A model generated the notes under the pieces. The model did not search any database and was not told where the DNA came from. It saw only the letters and a program-made list of their open reading frames with translations. The position numbers and the translations under genes were made by a program. From the NCBI GenBank assembly GCA_020719945.1, contig DYPL01000011.1:16138-52281 (forward strand): a stretch of 36,144 nucleotides of DNA, read 5' to 3'. Of this stretch, positions 14,337 through 23,403 are shown one piece after another (the first letter of the stretch is position 1; each line of letters opens with the position of its first letter). The stretch comes from Turneriella parva (GTDB lineage: Bacteria > Spirochaetota > Leptospiria > Turneriellales > Turneriellaceae).

Positions 14337-15156
14337 CATTCTTCCCGAAATCTGGGGAATTCTCAATCTTACTCCAGATTCTTTCTACGCGGGTTCCCGG
14401 ACCGACGCGTTTGGTGCTGTCGCTCAGTGCAGACAAATGCTCTCGGAAGGTGCCAATGTTGTAGACATAGGGGCAGAGAGCACTCGCCCCGGTTCTGTGA
14501 GTGTTTCTGCGGAAGAAGAGTGGGAAAGATTAAAACCCTCTCTGGAGCAGATTTCTATCCATTGCCCCGAAGTACTCAGCCAGAAAATTTCCATTGACAC
14601 GCGGCATGCAGCCACGGCGCGCAGAGCCTTTGATTTTGGAGTTTCAATTATCAACGATGTATCGGCAGGTGTCGATGCAGCCATGTTTGACGCAGTTGCG
14701 GGTGCAGCTGCCCGTATTGTGTTAATGCATTCCAGGGGAACGCCTGCAGATATGCAGATTTCTCCGAGTTACAGTGACGTAATGGCAGAGGTTCATTTGT
14801 CTTTGTTAAACCGAACAGAAAGAGCTGTTAGAAAAGGTATAAAAAAAGAAAATATTATTTGGGATTATGGAATAGGCTTTGGGAAAACGGATGAGCATAA
14901 CCGGGAACTGCTTGCTTCCTCGCATTTTTTTGCCAGCCAGGGTTTTCCTCTGATGGCCGGGATTTCCAGAAAGTCTTTTTTGGGGCGAGTGTTGAACCAG
15001 CCTGCACCAGAGGAAAGAAAGTTTTCTACCCATGCCATGCACATGTATTTGGCTTTACAGGGAGTGCAAATTCTGAGAGTCCATGACGTTAAAGAGACAG
15101 TGGAAATACGCAGTCTCTTGGCGTATTTAAGGAGCGGTAATGCTGGCGAATCTTAG
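14326..15156 (+). CDS. folP: dihydropteroate synthase
   Basis: 276 residues. DHPS joins p-aminobenzoate to dihydropterin pyrophosphate in folate synthesis and is the sulfonamide target. The family motifs are present in order: GILNLTPDSF, DIGAESTRPGS, KISIDTRHA, IINDVSAG, MHSRGTP, YGIGFGKT and AGISRKSFLGR, ending with ILRVHDVKET. The start is taken as TTG at 14326, eight codons before the first conserved strand. No ATG or GTG lies in frame upstream without running far into the preceding gene. The start overlaps the end of the barrel gene by 11 bases, which suggests coupling and would explain the weak start. Confidence 0.94.
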   Translation: MDSDILPEIWGILNLTPDSFYAGSRTDAFGAVAQCRQMLSEGANVVDIGAESTRPGSVSVSAEEEWERLKPSLEQISIHCPEVLSQKISIDTRHAATARRAFDFGVSIINDVSAGVDAAMFDAVAGAAARIVLMHSRGTPADMQISPSYSDVMAEVHLSLLNRTERAVRKGIKKENIIWDYGIGFGKTDEHNRELLASSHFFASQGFPLMAGISRKSFLGRVLNQPAPEERKFSTHAMHMYLALQGVQILRVHDVKETVEIRSLLAYLRSGNAGES

Positions 15157-15955
15157 ACTCATCGAATTTCAGTTCCGGGATGCTCTGGATATCGTCATTG
15201 TCGCTTTTCTTCTGTACCAGATATACAGATTGATTGCGCGTTCCCGCGCGCTGCCCGTTATCTGGGGTCTCGTTATCGTTCTATTGCTCATTCCTCTTGC
15301 CAATATCCTCCAGCTTCGCACTCTCAACTGGATTTTTGATATAGTGGCGGATTTTATCGTTATTGCGGTTATAGTGTCACTGCAACCGGAACTGCGCCGC
15401 ATGTTCTATCGACTGGGACAAATGAATTGGTATAGAGCCATGGTTCCGGTACAGGCTGTTCCCACAGACGAAATTCACCAGGCAGTTACCCTTCTGATGC
15501 AGGAAAAAACCGGTGCTCTCATTATACTAGTCAATCGAATAGGTTTGCGACAGATTATGGAGTCGGGGATTATGCTGCGCGCGCAGGTGAGCAGAGAACT
15601 CATCAGCTCCGTCTTTTATGGCAAGAACCCGCTGCACGACGGAGCCTTGCTCATCGAGGGGAATATGGCTTTGGCAGCCGCCTGCTATCTGCCCATGTCT
15701 TCCTCTTCCCAGCTGAAAAAAACGCATGGAGCGAGGCACCGGGCCGGTCTTGGAATTTCCGAAGAATCGGATGCTTTTGTGATTGTGGTGTCCGAAGAAA
15801 ATGCCGAAATTTCGGTTGCTTTTCAGGGGGAGCTTATTGAAAAACTCGAACCCCAGGATTTAAAGCGCCTGCTCACCATTTTTAACAGCAATAAGCTGGA
15901 AGCAGAATGGTCAGACTTTGTTTCTCGCTGGCGTGCGGGTGGAAAAAAGAAGTAA
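15140..15955 (+). CDS. cdaA: membrane diadenylate cyclase (c-di-AMP synthase, CdaA type)
   Basis: 271 residues. Three N-terminal membrane helices (about residues 15-80) precede the DAC domain. The catalytic motifs DGA (167-169, in LHDGALLI) and RHRAG (199-203) are intact. The enzyme joins two ATP into cyclic di-AMP, a messenger linked to cell-wall and osmotic control. The ATG follows AAGGAG with ideal spacing and overlaps folP by 17 bases. The next gene encodes a YbbR-domain protein, the usual CdaR partner, which supports the CdaA-type assignment over soluble DisA. The downstream glmM of Firmicutes cda operons is missing; pdxJ occupies that position. Confidence 0.95.
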   Translation: MLANLRLIEFQFRDALDIVIVAFLLYQIYRLIARSRALPVIWGLVIVLLLIPLANILQLRTLNWIFDIVADFIVIAVIVSLQPELRRMFYRLGQMNWYRAMVPVQAVPTDEIHQAVTLLMQEKTGALIILVNRIGLRQIMESGIMLRAQVSRELISSVFYGKNPLHDGALLIEGNMALAAACYLPMSSSSQLKKTHGARHRAGLGISEESDAFVIVVSEENAEISVAFQGELIEKLEPQDLKRLLTIFNSNKLEAEWSDFVSRWRAGGKKK

Positions 15956-15959
15956 CATT

Positions 15960-16928
15960 ATGAAACAGTTTCTGCGACAAATCATTGTAGAGAATTATCA
16001 GGCAAAACTGATTGCTCTTCTGCTGGCAACGCTCATATGGTTTATTCACCAGATGGCGTCGATCCAGAGACATACAGTTCACGTTCCTCTGGAAGTCCGC
16101 GATCTTCCCGCGTCCATGTCCATCGTAAAAAAGCTTCCATCGTATCTTCCTCTGCAAATTGCAGGGCGCGAAGAGCTTACAGATATTCCGGTCAGCGCTT
16201 TGCGGTACAGGCTGACTTTGGTATCTGCCGCACCGGGAACGGCCAGTTACCCGATTACTCTGGAAGGTCTCGAAGAAGGACAGGAAGCTTTTATTCTGGA
16301 GCGCAGGCAGGGCGTGAGCGTTACGATAGCGGAAGATATTGATACGCTTGTGGAGGTTAAACCACGGCTCGAAGGTAAACCTGCCGGCGTGCATCTCGTT
16401 AAAATAACGAGCATACCGCCTCAAATAAAAGTGCGGGGAAGTTCAGAGATATTAAAAGATTCGCTCGAAATAGTGACTGAGCCATTGGATATTTCCAAAT
16501 TGAATGGAAACAGAATTATTAAACTATCTGTCCAGTTGCCGGAAGGCATCAGCTCTGACACGAAGACAGTTATGGTGGTTATCGATACTGACTCGCCCGA
16601 GAAAGCGTACTGGCGATCATTTAACCGTCCCGTTGTTTTTCCGGGTTTGCCCCTTGAGTATGCGGCAAGATCAGAACCTCCCTTTGTGAATCTTGTTGTA
16701 AAAGGGGAGCGGGGAAGACTGCTTGAAATTTCAGAGAATACCATTATCGCAGCGATTGAGGATTTCAGGTATGATCAGGTTGATGCGAGCGAGTTTCGCT
16801 TTACAGCGTCAGTGCGCACAGAGGAAATTCCGGGACTGGAGATTGTTTCCATATCTCCGGATAAGGTAGATGTGTTTTTAACACAAGATAAAAAAATATT
16901 GCATGAGCAGGGAAACGACGATGAATGA
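15960..16928 (+). CDS. cdaR: YbbR-domain protein, likely regulator of the diadenylate cyclase
   Basis: 322 residues from the ATG at 15960; the longer frame upstream begins with TTG inside cdaA. An N-terminal helix (AKLIALLLATLIWFIHQM) anchors it in the membrane, with the rest extracytoplasmic. Repeated beta-rich segments, each with a PP..V.V.G pattern (SIPPQIKVRGSSEIL; SEPPFVNLVVKGERG), are characteristic of YbbR domains. CdaR proteins bind and modulate CdaA through the membrane. The gene begins 4 bases after the cdaA stop. Its stop overlaps the pdxJ start, so the run continues without a break. Confidence 0.88.
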   Translation: MKQFLRQIIVENYQAKLIALLLATLIWFIHQMASIQRHTVHVPLEVRDLPASMSIVKKLPSYLPLQIAGREELTDIPVSALRYRLTLVSAAPGTASYPITLEGLEEGQEAFILERRQGVSVTIAEDIDTLVEVKPRLEGKPAGVHLVKITSIPPQIKVRGSSEILKDSLEIVTEPLDISKLNGNRIIKLSVQLPEGISSDTKTVMVVIDTDSPEKAYWRSFNRPVVFPGLPLEYAARSEPPFVNLVVKGERGRLLEISENTIIAAIEDFRYDQVDASEFRFTASVRTEEIPGLEIVSISPDKVDVFLTQDKKILHEQGNDDE

Positions 16929-17643
16929 AATCCGACTTGGTGTGAATATAGATCATATTGCTACTCTTCGCAATGCGCGAGGTGAAAACGATCCGTCCCT
17001 GCTCGAAATGGGTTTTGAGGTAATAGACGGTGGTGCAGATTCTCTAACGATGCATTTACGGGAAGACCGTCGCCATATACGCGATGAAGATGTTCACGAA
17101 ATTATGAAGCATTCGAAAGTTCCTCTCAATCTGGAAATGGCTGTCACCGACGAAATGATCCGCTTTGCACTTAGCTTGAGGCCCAAAAGTGTTTGCCTGG
17201 TGCCAGAGCGCCGGGAAGAAATTACTACCGAGGGTGGCCTCGATGTATCATCGATGAGCAGCAAAATAAAAGATGCTGTTCGCCTGTTTAGAGCCGAAGA
17301 CATAGAAGTGTTTCTGTTTGTGGAACCAGATCCCGAAACATTGAAAATTTCGGCGGATACACAGGCGAATGGAGTAGAGCTGCACACGGGTTCTTATGCG
17401 CGAAATTTTCAACACGAAGCAGCCAGACAAAGAGAGCTCCATCGATTAGAAAATGCAGCCCGTGATGCGAAATCGCTGGGAATAGAACTGCATGCCGGCC
17501 ATGGTCTCAATTATGCGAACACGGTTTCCATGAAGCACATTGAAGGTTTAACCGAGGTAAATACAGGCCACGCGATAATCAGCAGGGCTTTGAAAACAGG
17601 TCTTTCGCATGCGGTGAGCGACATGAAGGAGCTGCTTCGGTGA
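16921..17643 (+). CDS. pdxJ: pyridoxine 5'-phosphate synthase
   Basis: 240 residues from the ATG at 16921; an ATG six codons earlier is possible, but AGGGA sits suitably before 16921. PdxJ condenses 1-deoxyxylulose 5-phosphate with 3-amino-2-oxopropyl phosphate in the DXP-dependent vitamin B6 route. Family motifs are LGVNIDHIATLRNARG, MHLREDRRHI, LNLEMAVT, CLVPERREEITTEGGLDV and ELHAGHGLNYAN. The start lies within the last codons of cdaR. The stop overlaps the acpS start by 4 bases. Pairing of pdxJ with acpS is common in bacteria, which supports the acpS call. Confidence 0.97.
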   Translation: MNEIRLGVNIDHIATLRNARGENDPSLLEMGFEVIDGGADSLTMHLREDRRHIRDEDVHEIMKHSKVPLNLEMAVTDEMIRFALSLRPKSVCLVPERREEITTEGGLDVSSMSSKIKDAVRLFRAEDIEVFLFVEPDPETLKISADTQANGVELHTGSYARNFQHEAARQRELHRLENAARDAKSLGIELHAGHGLNYANTVSMKHIEGLTEVNTGHAIISRALKTGLSHAVSDMKELLR

Positions 17644-18029
17644 TCTTGGGTGTAGGTACAGATCTCATTGAAAATGCCCGCGTGCGCAGCGCTATGGAAA
17701 AATTTGGTGATCGTTTTTTGAGACGAATCTATTCGAAAGACGAAATCCAATATTCTTTATCTCAGAAAGACCCAGTTCCTTATCTGGCTGCCAGGTTTGC
17801 TCTAAAAGAGGCATTTATAAAAGCGTTAGGACTTCCGCGAACCGTTTCATTATCTTACGCAGATGTGCATATTTCCGGTAACCCCGGTAAAAAATTAATT
17901 TCTGTGCAGGGAACTCTGCGCAGTTTGTTAGAAGAAAAAGGTGGAAAATCCGTGCAGTTCTCTATTTCCCACACCAGAGAACATTCTGTAGCCTTTGTGA
18001 TTATTCTTTCGGAGCAAGATGCAGTTTGA
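17640..18029 (+). CDS. acpS: holo-[acyl-carrier-protein] synthase
   Basis: 129 residues starting with GTG at 17640, overlapping the pdxJ stop. AcpS transfers 4'-phosphopantetheine from CoA to the acyl carrier protein. The metal- and CoA-binding elements are present: GVGTDLIE at the N-terminus (Asp8) and AARFALKEAFIKALG (the catalytic KEA.IKA motif), plus a C-terminal SISHTREHSVAFVI strand. The length is normal for the family. Its 3' end overlaps ruvB by 11 bases. Confidence 0.96.
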   Translation: MILGVGTDLIENARVRSAMEKFGDRFLRRIYSKDEIQYSLSQKDPVPYLAARFALKEAFIKALGLPRTVSLSYADVHISGNPGKKLISVQGTLRSLLEEKGGKSVQFSISHTREHSVAFVIILSEQDAV

Positions 18030-19050
18030 AGATATATTATCGACTCGGGAAATGGAGGGAGATTTGTCTCTTCGTCCAGAATCATTATCGGATTTTATTG
18101 GGCAAAAAGATATAGTTCGCAATCTGGAAGTATTTCTCACTGCGGCAAGGCTGCGCGCGGAGCCGCTCGATCATATTCTGTTTTCTGGTCCGCCCGGACT
18201 GGGCAAGACATCGCTTGCCAGAATTATTTCCAAAGTTCAGGGCGGGGGATTTCACCAGGTATCAGGATCCAATCTTAAAAGACCGGGCGATATTGCCAGG
18301 CTTCTCACGGGGTTATCAAAAGGCGACGTTCTGTTTATTGATGAGATTCACAGCATGCCGTCGCCCGTCGAAGAAATTTTATACCCGGCCATGGAAGACA
18401 ACCAGATAGATATAACCATCGGAGAGGGAAATGCGGCAGCTGTCATGAATCTGGATATCCCTCCGTTTACGCTGGTTGGTGCGACAACCCGACCAGGAGC
18501 CCTGTCGAATCCCCTTGCCGATAGATTTGGCATAAAGCTTCGTCTGGAATATTATCCGCCAAATGAACTTTCGGAAATTTTGCGTCGTGCTTCAACATTG
18601 TGGAACATTGAAATAGAGCAGGGAGCCCTTATGAGCATCGCTGTAAGAGCGCGCATGACACCACGCGTTGCGCTGCGCCTGCTGCGGCGAATCTGGGATT
18701 TTGCCATTTATGGCGATCATAAGGGAGAACAAAAAGGGACGCTGATTTCGCAGGAGACCGCTAGGCGTGCATTTGAATTGTTGAGTATAGACGAACATGG
18801 TTTGACAAAGCTGGACAGGGATTTTATCTCTGTCGTTGCAAGGCATTATGACGGAGGGCCCGTTGGCCTTAAGCCATTGTCTGCCGTTCTTTCGGAAGAC
18901 ACGGTAACTCTGGAGGATTATGTTGAACCATTTCTTGTAAGAACCGGATTTGTGGTTAGGACGCCGCGAGGCCGAATGCTTACGCAGAGTGGTTGGGAAT
19001 TGTCCGGTGTAAAGCGCAGCGAAAATACGTTGTTCCGGGAATCTATTTAA
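18019..19050 (+). CDS. ruvB: Holliday junction branch migration ATPase RuvB
   Basis: 343 residues, normal length. RuvB is the AAA+ motor that, with RuvA, drives branch migration of Holliday junctions. Visible elements are LRPESLSDFIGQ near the N-terminus, Walker A GPPGLGKT (57-64), Walker B VLFIDEIH (104-111) and sensor 1 LVGATTRPG with the following LADRFG. The C-terminal winged helix contains GLKPLSAVLSED and VRTPRGRM. No ruvA or ruvC is adjacent. The ATG lies within the last codons of acpS. Confidence 0.98.
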   Translation: MQFEDILSTREMEGDLSLRPESLSDFIGQKDIVRNLEVFLTAARLRAEPLDHILFSGPPGLGKTSLARIISKVQGGGFHQVSGSNLKRPGDIARLLTGLSKGDVLFIDEIHSMPSPVEEILYPAMEDNQIDITIGEGNAAAVMNLDIPPFTLVGATTRPGALSNPLADRFGIKLRLEYYPPNELSEILRRASTLWNIEIEQGALMSIAVRARMTPRVALRLLRRIWDFAIYGDHKGEQKGTLISQETARRAFELLSIDEHGLTKLDRDFISVVARHYDGGPVGLKPLSAVLSEDTVTLEDYVEPFLVRTGFVVRTPRGRMLTQSGWELSGVKRSENTLFRESI

Positions 19051-19093
19051 CGGGACATTTTAAGATACGTAAAAAAAGGCAGGTTGCAGCGTC

Positions 19094-19405
19094 ATGAAAA
19101 AAATTATCCTTTTATTGCTTTTTACTTTTTCTCAGATTTCTCCGCAGCAAATAGATAGTCCGCTGCGGCGCGGCGAAATAGTATTCTTTTTGTCTTTTCC
19201 ATTCACGATTCTCGCGGGCTTTACGGGATCGTATCTTGCGCATTATGCCATAGAGGGCACGGGCCCATCTGGCAGTTTGCCCGCGCCCTATCTGGGGGGA
19301 GTTTTCGGTTTTGCTGCGGCATCTTCTTTGGGGATCGCGGTATTCGATTATTATCAAACGAAAGAAGAGTCCAGAACGGAGTTAAAGTTTCAGTCTAAAT
19401 TTTAG
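19094..19405 (+). CDS. small membrane protein, function unknown
   Basis: 103 residues. An N-terminal signal-like segment (MKKIILLLLFTFSQISPQQ) is followed by two hydrophobic stretches (IVFFLSFPFTILAGFTGSYL and GGVFGFAAASSLGIAVFDYY) with a small glycine/proline-rich loop between them. It is probably an inner-membrane protein with a short polar tail. It ends the plus-strand run 43 bases after ruvB and converges on rodA. No family was recognised, and the ribosome site is weak. Confidence 0.65.
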   Translation: MKKIILLLLFTFSQISPQQIDSPLRRGEIVFFLSFPFTILAGFTGSYLAHYAIEGTGPSGSLPAPYLGGVFGFAAASSLGIAVFDYYQTKEESRTELKFQSKF

Positions 19406-19502
19406 GCATTGCGCTTACGCTTTCAAAAAGCTCAATAGAACGGTTTTCCTGTACGGCAATACGCTGCACTTTTTGGCGTTCCCCGCGCGCAGCGCCAACA
19501 TC

Positions 19503-21023
19503 CTACGCATTAATAAAACGGCGACGGTTAATATTTAGCAGAATGCCCACAGCCGCAAAATTGGCAAGCATGCTGGAATTTCCGTGGCTTACAAAAATCA
19601 GAGGAATTCCGGTGACCGGAAAAAGGCCAATTGCAATTCCCACATTGATCACAATCTGAGAGAAAAAGAGAAAACTGATTCCAGCGGCAAGAATTCCGCC
19701 ATAATCGTCTTTGGAAGCAAGCGCGATGGAAATTCCTCTAAAGACAATTCCAAACAGAAGAAAAAGAGTAAAAAGATTACCGAAAAAACCAAGCTGTTCA
19801 CCAATGACAGAAAAGATAAAGTCGTTGTGCCATTCTGGCAGAAATGGCGTCTTGCCGCGCGTCATATCGCCCTGGTATAACCCTTTGCCAAAGGCTTCTC
19901 CCGATCCAAGAGTAATCAGAGAATGGCGCAATTGGTATCCGGCTCCCTGCGGAAATTTATCGGGATTGGCAAAGGAGACAATGCGAACCACCTGGTGGGG
20001 TTTAAAGTCTACGGCGCGCGAAAGCAGAAAACCGCCAGAGAGACTGAGAGTAATAATCATCATGAGCGTGGACATGGATTTCATGGCTCTTATTTTAATA
20101 AAAAAATAACTGAACTGGCCAACAATATACAACACCAAACTGATTCCCATTGTAATGAGGATGGCCGTATTGGAATTTAAATAATCGCGCAGAAAATCAG
20201 GGTTTGCCTTGCGGGCTTCCTCAGCGGCGGCCAGAAAAATAGTGCGATTTTCTTCTGTCGTCAGAGTTTTCACAGCCCAGCCTCGCAGAGAAGAATCCCC
20301 CATTGCTTTTTGGGCATCGGCTGCATTTTCGAGCAAATGCCAGACCTCAAATTTTAATATTCGGACGGCATCGGCAACTTTGAACTCTGTATCTTTTAGT
20401 AACTCAATCACGTCGTACACGCGGATATAACGTTCATACTCAATATAGAGAGGAATAAAAATACTTATAAAACCTACAATGGCTCCACCAAACAACACAG
20501 ACTGGTTTGCCCCGCCAATGAACAGCAGAGTGAACACCAGAATAAAGAGAATCATGGCCGAACCGAGGTCTGGCTGAAGAGCTACAAAAAATGCTGGAAT
20601 AATGGTTAGAATGCCGGGAATTACGAGCTCTTTGAGTTTGCCAATCTCTGTTTCGCGCAGGATCAGATACCGGCTCATGGCGATCACAAAGGCGACCTTG
20701 AAAAATTCAATGGGTTGAAGTCCCAGCGGGCCAAACCGTATCCACGAACGGGCACCGTTGATTTTGGTGCCAATAAAAGGGAGTAGAGTAATCGCGAGAA
20801 AGAACAGTGCAACGGAATAAATAATTGGTGCAAATGATCCCAATTTCTGATAGTTTAAAAAAGCGAAAGCAATCATGATGGCAATCCCGGGAATCATGAG
20901 TACGAGTTTGCGCATCGCATAAGATTCACCGGCTTCACCACCCGAGTGCAATACGAGAACTCCCATGAGAACGCTCAGAATGCTGAATAAAATGAGCATC
21001 CAGTCCAGTCTCCATGGGTTCAT
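19503..21023 (-). CDS. rodA: rod-shape SEDS peptidoglycan polymerase RodA, with an extra internal segment
   Basis: 506 residues, well above the roughly 370-420 usual for RodA. The SEDS core is clear: an N-terminal RLDWMLILFSILSVLMGV, then GARSWIRFGPLGLQPIEFFK, LQPDLGSAMI, GYQLRHSLITLGSGEAFGKG and LPEWHNDFIFSVIGEQLG. The protein polymerises lipid II glycan strands in partnership with PBP2. An additional charged stretch of about 90-100 residues (roughly 196-290) interrupts the middle of the protein. It contains FKVADAVRILKFEVWHLLEN and TIFLAAAEEARKANPDF, which look like helices of a separate domain. The ATG overlaps the mrdA stop by 4 bases. It is the last gene of the mre operon. Confidence 0.95.
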   Translation of the reverse strand: MNPWRLDWMLILFSILSVLMGVLVLHSGGEAGESYAMRKLVLMIPGIAIMIAFAFLNYQKLGSFAPIIYSVALFFLAITLLPFIGTKINGARSWIRFGPLGLQPIEFFKVAFVIAMSRYLILRETEIGKLKELVIPGILTIIPAFFVALQPDLGSAMILFILVFTLLFIGGANQSVLFGGAIVGFISIFIPLYIEYERYIRVYDVIELLKDTEFKVADAVRILKFEVWHLLENAADAQKAMGDSSLRGWAVKTLTTEENRTIFLAAAEEARKANPDFLRDYLNSNTAILITMGISLVLYIVGQFSYFFIKIRAMKSMSTLMMIITLSLSGGFLLSRAVDFKPHQVVRIVSFANPDKFPQGAGYQLRHSLITLGSGEAFGKGLYQGDMTRGKTPFLPEWHNDFIFSVIGEQLGFFGNLFTLFLLFGIVFRGISIALASKDDYGGILAAGISFLFFSQIVINVGIAIGLFPVTGIPLIFVSHGNSSMLANFAAVGILLNINRRRFINA

Positions 21024-22885
21024 AGTTTTTTCCTCCCGGCTTCTTTTTCACTAAGCAGCTTTGACCAGTATAAAAAAACGTCTCGCGCTACCGGGGCGGC
21101 ACCCACGCTTCCGCCAATGCCCCGCTCTACAAACACGCCCACGACAATCATGTCTCCTATGGGTCCATCAAACGGGCCATAGCCAATAAACCAGGCGTGC
21201 TGTGTTGCGTTGGCAAAACGATCTGCGGAACGCGTTTGAACAGTTCCAGTTTTTCCTGCTATGGGAATCAAAGCTGGATTTGCAAATACTGCGCGGGCGG
21301 TGCCGGTGGTAACCACGCGTCGAATACCCTGTTTAATGACGCCCAGATTGACCGGTGAAATGGGGAGTTCATATAATACCTGCGGTTCTATCGTTGCTTT
21401 TATCTGATCGTTTTCTGCAAACCGGATTTCGCGAATGAGATGAGGAGTATAGACGACCCCGTTGTTCGCAATCGCGGCAAAAAAATTGATCATCCCGAGC
21501 AGAGTTGTTTCAATGAATCCCTGCCCAATGCTAAGGTTAACCGTATCCCCATCAAACCAGCGCTGGTTAAATTCTTTCTCTTTCCACAAAGGCGAAGGGA
21601 CAAATCCAGTAATTTCGTTTGGAAGATCAATTCCTGTTTTCTGGTCCAGACGAAAATAGCGCGAGTATTTAATAATGGGGGATGGGCCGATTTCGTAACC
21701 GAGATTGTAAAAATATACGGAACAGCTCGTGGCAATCGCGCCAATCATGTCATGCGTGCCGTGAACGTCCCAGTCATAAAACACGGCATCACTGTGTCCG
21801 CCGTAAGTAGACTTGAGTACAAACTTGCCAGGACAATGATAGGTCTGCGAAGGAGTAGAGCGGTTTTCTTCGAGGGCGGCCAAAGCGACGAGAGGTTTAA
21901 ACGTAGAAGCCGGAGGGAATTTAGCCGAAATGGCGCGATTAAGTTCAGACTTATTTTCGCGCATGAATGAAATCAGTCGACTGCGGAGTTCAGTCTCTCC
22001 GGAAACGAGAATATTGGGATCATACGATGGACGCGAGACCAGGGCAACAATCTCTCCATTGGCAGGACGGATCGCGACGATCGCTCCTCTTTTGTCGCCA
22101 AGTGATTTATAGGCAATTTTCTGAAGTTCTGCGTCTATGGTCAGAATGAGATTATTGCCTGGAATAAATTCGCGAAAAATTCTCTGTTCCTCAATTTCGC
22201 CTCTCGCCGTGCGCACCTGTACTACTTCGCCGTCTTCGCCGTGCAAAATGCTTTCGTACTGGAATTCCAGACCGTTTTTCCCGATCATCTGGTAGCTCAA
22301 AACGCCAGATTCAAGATCTTCCCGGGTGGGTGGGCCAAGGTAGCCGGTTACATGAGCCGCCGCAGGACCATAATGGTACACCCGCGTGCTGTTTTGCCGC
22401 ACAATAAAACGCGAAAAAGAAAGGTAATAATCTGCGATAATAGTATGATCCCTTTCTGATATATTTTCTATAAGTACAATTTCTTCGTTATGGGAAATTT
22501 TTTGCGGAGTAACGGCAGACTGAATGGATTGCGGAGGTCTGCCAAGTGCTTTTTCTAGATCAGCGATTGTTTTCTCTAACTCTCCCTTGGGAAAATGGGA
22601 TGGAATGGCAATCAGGTCCAGTCTGGTTTTGTTGGTAACGAGGGGAGTCGATTTTTCGATGCTCTCATAGTAGCGGTCAAACATTTCTCCGCGAGGAGCA
22701 ATCAAAGGGGTCACTTTGCGAATAACGCGCTGGGATTTTTCGTAATACTCCGAGCCTTTAACGAGCTGTATGTAAATCAACCGTCCCGTGAAAATAAGCA
22801 GTATGGCAGAAACAAAGATCGTACTGCCTATGAGGCGGCTGCGAAGCCTGCTCCACAATTGAAACTGTTCTCTGCTTTCTTTCAT
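21020..22885 (-). CDS. mrdA: penicillin-binding protein 2, elongation transpeptidase
   Basis: 621 residues: a short cytoplasmic tail, one membrane helix (about 20-40), a dimerisation domain beginning PLIAPRGEMFDR, and the transpeptidase domain. Catalytic motifs are STFK (327-330), SCS at 387-389 in the SxN position, and KTG (545-547, AGKTGTVQT). The third residue of the SxN motif is Ser, where PBP2 usually has Asp or Asn. Class B PBP2 cross-links peptidoglycan for cell elongation together with RodA. The start overlaps the mreD stop by 4 bases and the stop overlaps the rodA start by 4 bases, so the order matches classical mreBCD-mrdA-rodA operons. Confidence 0.97.
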   Translation of the reverse strand: MKESREQFQLWSRLRSRLIGSTIFVSAILLIFTGRLIYIQLVKGSEYYEKSQRVIRKVTPLIAPRGEMFDRYYESIEKSTPLVTNKTRLDLIAIPSHFPKGELEKTIADLEKALGRPPQSIQSAVTPQKISHNEEIVLIENISERDHTIIADYYLSFSRFIVRQNSTRVYHYGPAAAHVTGYLGPPTREDLESGVLSYQMIGKNGLEFQYESILHGEDGEVVQVRTARGEIEEQRIFREFIPGNNLILTIDAELQKIAYKSLGDKRGAIVAIRPANGEIVALVSRPSYDPNILVSGETELRSRLISFMRENKSELNRAISAKFPPASTFKPLVALAALEENRSTPSQTYHCPGKFVLKSTYGGHSDAVFYDWDVHGTHDMIGAIATSCSVYFYNLGYEIGPSPIIKYSRYFRLDQKTGIDLPNEITGFVPSPLWKEKEFNQRWFDGDTVNLSIGQGFIETTLLGMINFFAAIANNGVVYTPHLIREIRFAENDQIKATIEPQVLYELPISPVNLGVIKQGIRRVVTTGTARAVFANPALIPIAGKTGTVQTRSADRFANATQHAWFIGYGPFDGPIGDMIVVGVFVERGIGGSVGAAPVARDVFLYWSKLLSEKEAGRKKL

Positions 22886-23403
22886 GCTCTCCTGCCGGGA
22901 ACGGGCGGCATTGCCCAGCGCAGTAATCGAAACCAGACCGTTGCGAGAACAGCCGTATAGATTGTCTCCGGAAAAAGAATGGTGATAATCGTTTGCGGAG
23001 AAATACCTGTATGGAATATCGCAATCTCAAGAAACGTGATGATTCCTTTCGCAAAACCGGCAGCAAGCAAAAGAACAAAGACAATGAGCGGAGAACGCTG
23101 TTCCAGCTCATGCGACATTTTACCCACTGTATAGCCAATCAGGGCTTTGGGCAGGGCGTGCGTACCAATAAAAAAAATGACTGTTTCATTTTGGGCGATT
23201 CCACCCAAATTAATATCCTGGAGGAGTCCTCCAATAAAGCCCACCCATAAGCCTGCAAATGTACCGCGCGTAAGCGAAAAATAAATCGTGAGAATCAGTA
23301 AAAAATCCGGATTAATGTCCCACAAGCGAAAAAAGTCTACGGAACTCTGCAGGAAATACGAAACGAGAATGGTAACCAGAGTGATAAGTTTTTCAAGACT
23401 CAT
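22882..23403 (-). CDS. mreD: rod-shape determining protein MreD
   Basis: 173 residues, very hydrophobic, with about five membrane helices (for example FLLILTIYFSLTRGTFAGLW and PLIVFVLLLAAGFAKGIITF). The motif LWVGFIGGLLQDINLG matches the conserved G...GL..D centre of MreD. MreD links MreC and PBP2 in the elongasome. It is joined by 4-base overlaps to mreC upstream and mrdA downstream. Confidence 0.92.
   Translation of the reverse strand: MSLEKLITLVTILVSYFLQSSVDFFRLWDINPDFLLILTIYFSLTRGTFAGLWVGFIGGLLQDINLGGIAQNETVIFFIGTHALPKALIGYTVGKMSHELEQRSPLIVFVLLLAAGFAKGIITFLEIAIFHTGISPQTIITILFPETIYTAVLATVWFRLLRWAMPPVPGRRA

Noticed and set aside
13320-14366. 348-codon open frame antisense to the outer-membrane barrel gene
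   Set aside because: Composition is rich in Arg, Cys and His with no recognisable motif, and it mirrors the well-supported barrel gene. It is a shadow frame.
19473-19498. Terminator between the 19094 gene and rodA (TTGGCG/CGCCAA inverted repeat)
   Set aside because: No T-tract follows on either strand.
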